Assembly: GCA_026873275.1 (NCBI GenBank)
Contig: JANTUC010000008.1
Location: 806,001 to 870,000 of the forward strand
Origin: Pseudopithomyces maydicus
Lineage: Eukaryota; Ascomycota; Dothideomycetes; Pleosporales; Didymosphaeriaceae
DNA length: 64,000 nt
Direction: 5' to 3'
Of this stretch, positions 58,279 to 64,000 are shown in pieces. The stretch's first letter is position 1. Each line of letters begins with the position of its first letter. The translations under genes and the position numbers were made by a program. The notes beneath the pieces are model-generated. The model searched no databases. It had not been told where the DNA came from and saw only the letters and a program-made list of their open reading frames with translations.

Positions 58279-58534
58279 TTCGTTGGGGAAGCGTGATGGA
58301 CCCAGAAAAAAGTTCCAGGGCGACGCGGAGTTTAGAAAAGTACACCCCCGCCTCCGCCGCCGCACACACCTGGGCACCCGCCCCACTCGAGCCGTCCAAT
58401 TCGCAACACCAAAGCTCCAGTAGACTACCTGGGGCTGACGCGCGCACGCGGGCAAAGTCCTTTTCGGCCACACTGGTAGCCGACGCCGAACATCGCATAC
58501 CTACCTTTCGGCGCCATACCCACTGTCTGCAGCC
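58279..58534. promoter_or_regulatory. Shared divergent promoter region, SGD1/SRP14
   Basis: 256 bases between start codons. It contains CACCTGGGCA at 58367-58376. Confidence 0.5.
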
Positions 58535-59022
58535 ATGGGCAGGGAGCATCTGGGCAACGACGAGGCAAGTGTCCAGCACCATCCGCCCGCCAGCGTCTCC
58601 ACTGACCGTCTGCACGCCCGCAGTTCTTCACTCAGCTCGGCAATCTTTTCGAATACAACCGCACCAAGGGTCACGGCAGCGTATACCTCACACAGAAGCG
58701 CCTGGCATTTGACACCGAAGGCCAGCCGCCATCGTCTGCCAAGGTTGCCGACGACCCTCTCTGGGACACCCATCCAGAAAACCCCCTGCCGATACTTGTT
58801 CGCGCGTGCAACAACGAGTCCGCCAAAAGAGCGGGGACGGACCGGGAGCATGTCGATAAGATTGCCCTGTCGACCATCGTGCAACCTGACCAACTGGATG
58901 CTTTCTTCGTGCGGTATGCAGAGGCGTGCAAGGCGGGCATGAGCGGGCTAAAGAAGAGGGACAGGAGGGGCAAGAAGGACAAGAAGAAGAAAAAGAGAGG
59001 GGCGGTGGAAACGAAGGGGTGA
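58535..59022 (+). CDS. SRP14: Signal recognition particle subunit SRP14
   Basis: Exon 1 58535-58564 (MGREHLGNDE) and exon 2 58624-59022, 142 residues. The intron starts GCAAGT and ends CGCAG, a GC-AG intron; splicing there gives the family opening LGNDEFFTQLGNLFEYNRTKGHGSVYLTQKRL in two pieces, which no GT donor nearby would give. The protein is small and basic with a Lys-rich tail (RDRRGKKDKKKKKRG), as in SRP14. It forms the Alu domain of SRP with RNA and pauses elongation at the ribosome. Shares its promoter region with SGD1. Confidence 0.92.
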
Positions 59023-59366
59023 GTACGAGGCTGGAGACCTTCTCCATCCCAGCTCAGAAACCATGGCAGGCCAAGTAGCCTGGATTGGAAAGAAGTGACA
59101 TGTCACCAAGAAGGCGGTCTTCTCCCTGCACTCCATTTTCGGGAGGGGCCGAGAACAAGGCTCAAACACATCCTTGTCCTGCCAGTCTAGGAGACCATTC
59201 TGTGTATCATGCGGCAACAGCAGATAGCCCGCAAAGGTATATGCCATGCGAACGCGTACTAGCCAAAATAAATGTCTGAGGTTGCACTAAGCTGGATGGA
59301 TGTATATATATATATATATATACAAATATATATCTACGCCTTCCACCGGTTGACTCGTGTCTTGGA
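59023..59366. other. Intergenic between convergent genes
   Basis: 344 bases of shared 3' flank. It contains a perfect (TA)10 tract at 59303-59322. Confidence 0.6.
59303..59322. repeat. (TA)10 microsatellite
   Basis: Ten uninterrupted TA units in the 3' flank of SRP14. Confidence 0.95.
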
Positions 59367-60090
59367 CTACTGCTTCATCATCCCGACATATAAAGGTAAA
59401 GGTTGACCCATCCACGTAGCCCTCTGAGTGTGATCCCTCAGCTCATCGTCGGTATTTGGATGGATCAGCGCCGAGAGCGGTCCTCTGTGGATCACAAGCC
59501 AGGGAATAAAGGCCCCGAATTGCTCTGCAGACCGTCAGCCTCGCAAGAGCCATGCATGGGCAAAGAGTCATTACCGGGCGTGAACAGATTCACCTCGAAC
59601 ATGGCCAGAGGATGCGGACCGATCGGCTTGTCCCAGACCCTGTAGATGCGTAATTCAGGAACTGCAACCTGTGTGAGCGCAAGCAGTCTTGGAAAATGAC
59701 CCCCGGAATTGCTTACATTCGCGCCGTATACGCTCCCACAGCTCGTTGGCGAACTTTGTTTCTTCAGCATCCGTGTGGAGGAAGTATATGTGGATACTGT
59801 GTCGTTAAGCAGTGAACCTGGAAGCGGTTTTCTATCTGCCTACTCGAAGCCTCCGCGCCTTCCATTGGTGATGGGCGACACGAACTGTGTGTATGCTTCG
59901 CTCTTCTTCTGTGACGGGGGTTGACGTAGGATTTACCGTCGTGAGCCTTCTCACTGTTGCTTCATCAGGGCCGTGGCACGAGTGCGGTGGGAAGCCGGCA
60001 GCACCGAGATGGCACGTACTTGGGAAGCGGCTCAAGACCTTGATAGCCTTCCAAGGGCGAAGGATATGTGTAGTGCCACGGTTCCGACAT
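59367..60090 (-). CDS. DOPA 4,5-dioxygenase-like protein, one apparent frameshift
   Basis: Five exons: 60090-60020, 59953-59844, 59796-59717, 59661-59575 and 59524-59367, with introns of 47-66 bases. The product is about 168 residues. The family core is clear: GFDIHIYFLHTD, FPELRIYRVWDKPIGPHP, FEVNLFTPEQFGAFIPW and IHRGPLSALIHPNT, then RATWMG. The His residues of HIYF, PHP and the later IHP fit metal ligands. Exon 2 breaks frame at the five-G run 59916-59920 (C run in coding sense); with one more C it reads DGKSYVNPPSQKKSEAYTQF. Relatives open the ring of DOPA in betalain-making basidiomycetes, but most ascomycete members have unknown substrates. Gene borders rely on splice logic and family memory. 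Confidence 0.85.
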
Positions 60091-60632
60091 GTCAGCGTGG
60101 TGCAAATATGTCTGCAAAGGGAGTGTCGTCCTCGCACGACAGCACGACAGCACGACACGATGCAAGTTCCTCTTCCTCTTCTTCTTCTTTGTAAGCGCGG
60201 AATTGATGCTAGCCTGTGCCTACGACGGGACCAGGGCGAGAGTCGAAGGTGCAATGTGCGCTAGACTACACTGGCATGTTCACGATGATTGGCTGCTGGC
60301 GCGTGGACGTTTCCATGCCCGGGGCTATGGATGTGCACACGACACGCGATTGGAGAGAGGCGGAGCACGACGGTGCGAGGCAAGCAACCAACGTGTGCGC
60401 GAGTGGGCTGCAATCTCGTGTGCTGTTGGGGTCGGGCAATGGTCGGGCGATAGTGATGGTGGTCGTCTTGTAGCTTATCGTAAACACGGCGTGCTTCAAG
60501 TGGTGACTCAACCCCGCCCCCGCCAATGGGTTGTTGCTAGAGTCTCCGCGCACACATTATTTCTCAAAGGTCAACGACACAACACAACCCAGTCACAACG
60601 AGCTCTCCGTGCCAATTGCACCTGCAACTGCC
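60091..60632. promoter_or_regulatory. Divergent upstream region, DOPA-like gene/AsnRS
   Basis: 542 bases between start codons of opposite genes. No TATA box evident. A CACGACAG microrepeat occurs near 60135-60155. Confidence 0.45.
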
Positions 60633-62465
60633 ATGGCCGAGTCTACCTACTACATCGACGAAGATGTCGGCCAGGACATCGACACGCAGACGGGCGACGA
60701 GAGCCTGCCCTTCAAGTCGCTGGGCTTCGCCGTCCTGACCCACGGCGAATCGCACAAGTTCCTGGCGCGAAAGAGCGTCACCGGCGATCTGCCAGAGGGC
60801 TCCGACCCCTCGGCGCGTCTGGAATGGAAGCCTGCCGCCAAGGCTGCCCTGAAGAAGGCCGTCAACTACGCAAAGACGCAGAAGAAGAAGGCGGAGAAAG
60901 CCCAAGAGCTCGAGGCCCAACAGGCAAAGGTGCTGGCAGACCGCACCAAGGTCCTGGAAGAGGCGAAGAAGATCCAGCTCCAAGAGGACAAGAGCCTGCC
61001 TGCACCCCTCAAGATCAAGCTTGACGACACCGACTCCAAGAAGATCACCCTGGGCGACGGCCTCGAGAAGAAGGGCACCCGGGTCCGCGTCTTCGGCAGG
61101 GTCCACCGCGAGCGGAGGCAGAAAGAGAACATGTTCATCACCCTGCGCGACGGCTACGGCTTCATGCAGGTCATCCTCCAAGGCCAGCTTGCAAAGACCT
61201 ACGACGCCCTCACACTCACCCGCGAGACGAGCATGGAGATCCTTGGCGAGCTCAGGGAGGTCCCCGAGGGTGCACATGCGCCCAATGGCCGGGAACTGCA
61301 CGCCGACTTCTACATCATTCATCCAGGTTGGCAGGCTGCTGGTGGCGACGACGCCATCACCAACCGCGTCTCCAAGGACACCGAGCATGCGACACTGTTG
61401 GATCTCAGACACCTCACCCTTCGCGGCGAGACGGCGTCCAAGGTTCTGATCGTAAGAGACGCCGTAGAGTGGGCCTTCCACGTCGCGTACAAGGAGCTTC
61501 GATTGTTAGTGTGTCATACGAACGAGATGGGCCTGCATGCTAACATCTAAACAGCCGCAAGGTTAGTCCGCCAGCGCTCGTGCAGACCATGGTCGAAGGC
61601 GGCGCTACCCTTTTCGGTCTCCCATACTACAACGAAGAAGCTTTCCTGACCCAGTCCTCACAATTGTACCTCGAGACCTGTCTACCCTCCATGGGAGATG
61701 TCTACTGCATTGAGAAGTCCTTCCGCGCCGAAAAGTCTCTGACCCGAAGGCACCTGGCAGAATATACCCACGTTGAAGCGGAGCTGGACTTTGTCCATTT
61801 CGACGACCTGCTGGAACACCTTGAGACTCTCATGTGTCGCGTTTTGGAAGTCGCTCTTGAAGATCCCACCATCAAGCAGTACGTGCAGGACCTCAACCCA
61901 GAGTTCCAGATGCCTGAGCGGCCCTTCAAGCGTATGAAGTATTCCGAAGCAATCGACTGGCTCAACGAGCACAACATCGAGAACGAAGAGGGTAAACCGC
62001 ATGTATTTGGCGATGACATCGCTGAAGCTGCCGAGCGCAGGATGACAGACATCATCAACCGGCCCATCTTCCTTACTCACTTCCCCACCGAAATCAAGGC
62101 CTTCTATATGCTCAAGGACAAGGAGGACCCGCGTGTGACCGAGAGTGTAGATTGTCTGATGCCTGGTGTTGGTGAGATAGTGGGTGGAAGTATGAGAATC
62201 GACCAGCACGAAGAGCTGATGGCAGCATTCAAGAGGGAGGGTATCGACCCAACCAGCTACTACTGGTACACAGACCAGAGAAAGTAAGTCACTACCTGCA
62301 TTGCCGGCTCGGTGTAACAATCAGTAACACGTCTACAGGTATGGCAGCTCTCCTCACGGTGGCTATGGCCTCGGTCTCGAGCGCTTCCTTGCATGGCTGT
62401 GCAAGCAGCACACCGTCCGCGATACCTGCCTATACCCGCGCTACTTTGGTCGTTGCAAACCGTAG
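60633..62465 (+). CDS. Asparaginyl-tRNA synthetase, cytosolic
   Basis: Exons 60633-61504, 61555-62283 and 62339-62465 give 575 residues, the length of yeast Ded81. A eukaryote-specific N-terminal extension with a Lys/Glu coiled coil precedes the OB-fold anticodon domain (RVRVFGRVHRERRQKENMFI). The class II catalytic core has motif 2 around EKSFRAEKSLTRRHLAEYTH and motif 3 GYGLGLERFLAWLC, with the C-terminal CLYPRYFGRCKP. It charges tRNA-Asn in the cytosol. The first join (RFRKVSPPALVQTMVEGGAT) is clean. Yeast gene name is DED81. No anomaly. Confidence 0.95.
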
Positions 62466-63779
62466 ATGACACATCCTCACACCCCTTTCCCTTTCTTCCC
62501 ATCTTGTTCAGCTTCGAGCGAGACATGTTCAGATTATATAGACATGGCGGCATAGCTGGAGGACAGACTCAATTCGAGTTGTTAACATTGAGAGTGATGT
62601 GCTGGAAATGTAGGAATCATGTCCAATCAGCTGCCTGAAACCTTGTGTCTCCCACCATTTTCTCTATATGCATGACTCAGATGCCCTCTTTGTACAACCT
62701 TAGGCTGTCTGGTCTTCGTGTGGGCACCGACCATACCCCGTGCCCACTTGTTCATTATCCTGCAGCATCAGCACGTATCGCAGCACCGCCAGGTTCTTAT
62801 CACATGTGGTTTCGCCGCATGCAGTATGGCGCTCCCTGCTCGTTTCGGACAACGTGTCAGACGGAAGGCCATCCTCACCATCCTCAACCTCCCACGTCCT
62901 CCACGTCCTTCACATCAGCCCGGGAACGTGGGTCTGGGTCTAGCCAACGAGGTAGCCTGCATGTTGTGTTCGCTATAGGGTTGCCTTCACATGCAGAGAA
63001 AGGGGTGGTGGTGTGTTTGACCGGATGACCAGGGCTGAGCCATCTTTCCATTGCTCGGTTCTCACGAAGAATACCTTGAGGTGGCAAGGAATGTACGGTG
63101 CTGGTAGTATCCCGAGGAAGCCAACTCAATAAAACTCTTATCCACATGGGATTTGCCCCCAATGAAAAATCTCTTAATGGGGGGGGGGGGGGGGTAGGTA
63201 GCGTTTTCATGTTGGAAAGACAGTCTATGAATACAACTGTTCGATATGCAAGACCCCTCGCTTTCCTTTCTTCACATTCTGATCGTATACAAAGCTACCT
63301 GTGACCGCCAAGCCAACCCGTGACACAAAAATCAACCCAATCAAAAGCTCAACAGAGCCTGCAGTCAGTGATGGGAAGCTTAGCAGTGGTCATGAAAAAA
63401 AAAGACGCCAATTTAAAAAAGCTCCACACCGGGAAGCTAGGAGAAACATACTTGTCCATGATGCCGGATCAAACTCCTCGCTATGCAATGATGTGCAAAT
63501 AATCTTTCGATCGACATGATAAGAGAGAAACCCGCAGGTCTGATGTGAAATGCACCCCCGAAGTCCGAAGCAAACAGGAAAGCAAATATTACAAGCGCCG
63601 GCCAGGCCAAACCGAACCCTTTAAGCATTCATATGTTCGATCAAGGTAGAAGGAAGGAATCGAGTGCGCAAACGCTGAGTTTAGAGCGAGTGTCTCTCCT
63701 AGAAAATACAAACATTTCTACGAGCGTCTGTCCAGAATAGAGGGGGCTGGTCAAGGCGCGCTAGTGGCGAGCATTTCGC
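62466..63779. other. Intergenic, no gene recognised
   Basis: About 1.3 kb. A 16-base G run lies at 63179-63194. Short ORFs show no domain. Confidence 0.5.
63179..63194 (+). repeat. Poly-G run, 16 bases
   Basis: Uninterrupted G run in non-coding DNA. Its length in the assembly is doubtful given the homopolymer errors elsewhere. Confidence 0.9.
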
Positions 63780-64000
63780 TTAAGACACGGGTCCGAGGAA
63801 ATCAGGGTGGGATGTGGACGGGGAGATAGGGGTCGAAGACCTGTGCCACAGACAAAGGCCCGTTGCGAGCTAAGACCCAAAACTTTGAAGATTTGAAGTG
63901 ATCCGAAAGGTGTATTACCGATGTAGATCCTTCGAAGGTTGAGGAGACATCGTTGACATCCGATGCCAAAAGGCTTGGTCGTCGTACCAGAGCTCAAGCC
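63780..64000 (-). CDS. Possible 3' end of a gene running off the right edge
   Basis: On the minus strand the frame starting at 63998 reads LELWYDDQAFWHRMSTM and onward to 63919, where a donor (gtaata) opens a 78-base intron ending cacag at 63841. The last exon, 63840-63780, stays in frame and ends with TAA. The protein-like exon and matched phase suggest the last ~47 residues of a gene. Not recognised. A competing frame (63761-63997) is open but less protein-like. Low certainty. Confidence 0.35.

Noticed and set aside
60564..61481. 305-codon minus-strand ORF
   Set aside because: Antisense to the first exon of asparaginyl-tRNA synthetase.
1..64000. Transposon, secondary-metabolite cluster or horizontally acquired island
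   Set aside because: No transposase, reverse transcriptase, polyketide or peptide synthase, terminal repeats or abrupt composition change seen.

Overview
This window is nuclear chromosomal DNA of a filamentous ascomycete fungus, most likely a dothideomycete of the order Pleosporales. Evidence: eukaryotic single-copy housekeeping genes broken by many short introns (mostly 45-60 bases, GT...AG with CTRAC-like branch sites), compact spacing with genes on both strands, and fungal-specific proteins (involucrin-repeat protein, KxDL protein, DASH subunit, Atg26-type sterol glucosyltransferase, BLI-3). The order-level placement is inferred from remembered family resemblance and was not computed. I saw no transposon, RIP-like AT-rich block, CRISPR array, plasmid or viral sequence.

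Layout, left to right. 1-4.2 kb: 3' part of an involucrin-repeat-like coiled-coil protein and a membrane-type short-chain dehydrogenase. 5-9.4 kb: a 2H phosphoesterase-like protein and SEC18/NSF. 9.4-14.5 kb: gene-poor, low-complexity DNA around a KxDL-domain (BLOC-type) protein and a repeat-rich unknown. 14.5-23 kb: a large FUSC/BRE4-like membrane protein, ribosomal protein L19, SAGA subunit SPT3 and diphthine synthase DPH5. 23-34.4 kb: sparse region with two unknown proteins, a SET-domain protein, a small GPI-type wall protein, a second short-chain dehydrogenase and a conserved unknown. 35-44.2 kb: HEM4, BFR1, BLI-3-like FMN protein, DASH subunit SPC34, proteasome subunit RPN3 and an AVO2-like ankyrin protein. 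45-55 kb: FCP1 CTD phosphatase, sterol glucosyltransferase ATG26 and vacuolar protease PEP4. 55.6-62.5 kb: SGD1/NOM1, SRP14, a DOPA-dioxygenase-like protein and cytosolic asparaginyl-tRNA synthetase. The last 1.5 kb is mostly non-coding, with a possible partial gene at the right edge.

The genes do not form a biosynthetic cluster or an island. They are ordinary secretion, translation, transcription, proteasome and vacuole genes. Several are arranged as close divergent pairs (SPT3/DPH5, HEM4/BFR1, SPC34/RPN3, SGD1/SRP14, the DOPA-like gene/AsnRS) that probably share promoters.

The strongest unexpected signal concerns sequence quality. Seven otherwise convincing genes need one extra base (two of them need two) inside or beside a short homopolymer to restore their frame, nearly always a C/G run, and always as a deletion. 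Sec18, FCP1 and SGD1 are among them. This points to systematic homopolymer deletions in the assembly rather than real gene loss. I found no convincing undescribed biological system. The better leads are recurrent sequence motifs, split start codons, a GC-AG intron and a handful of conserved proteins of unknown role.
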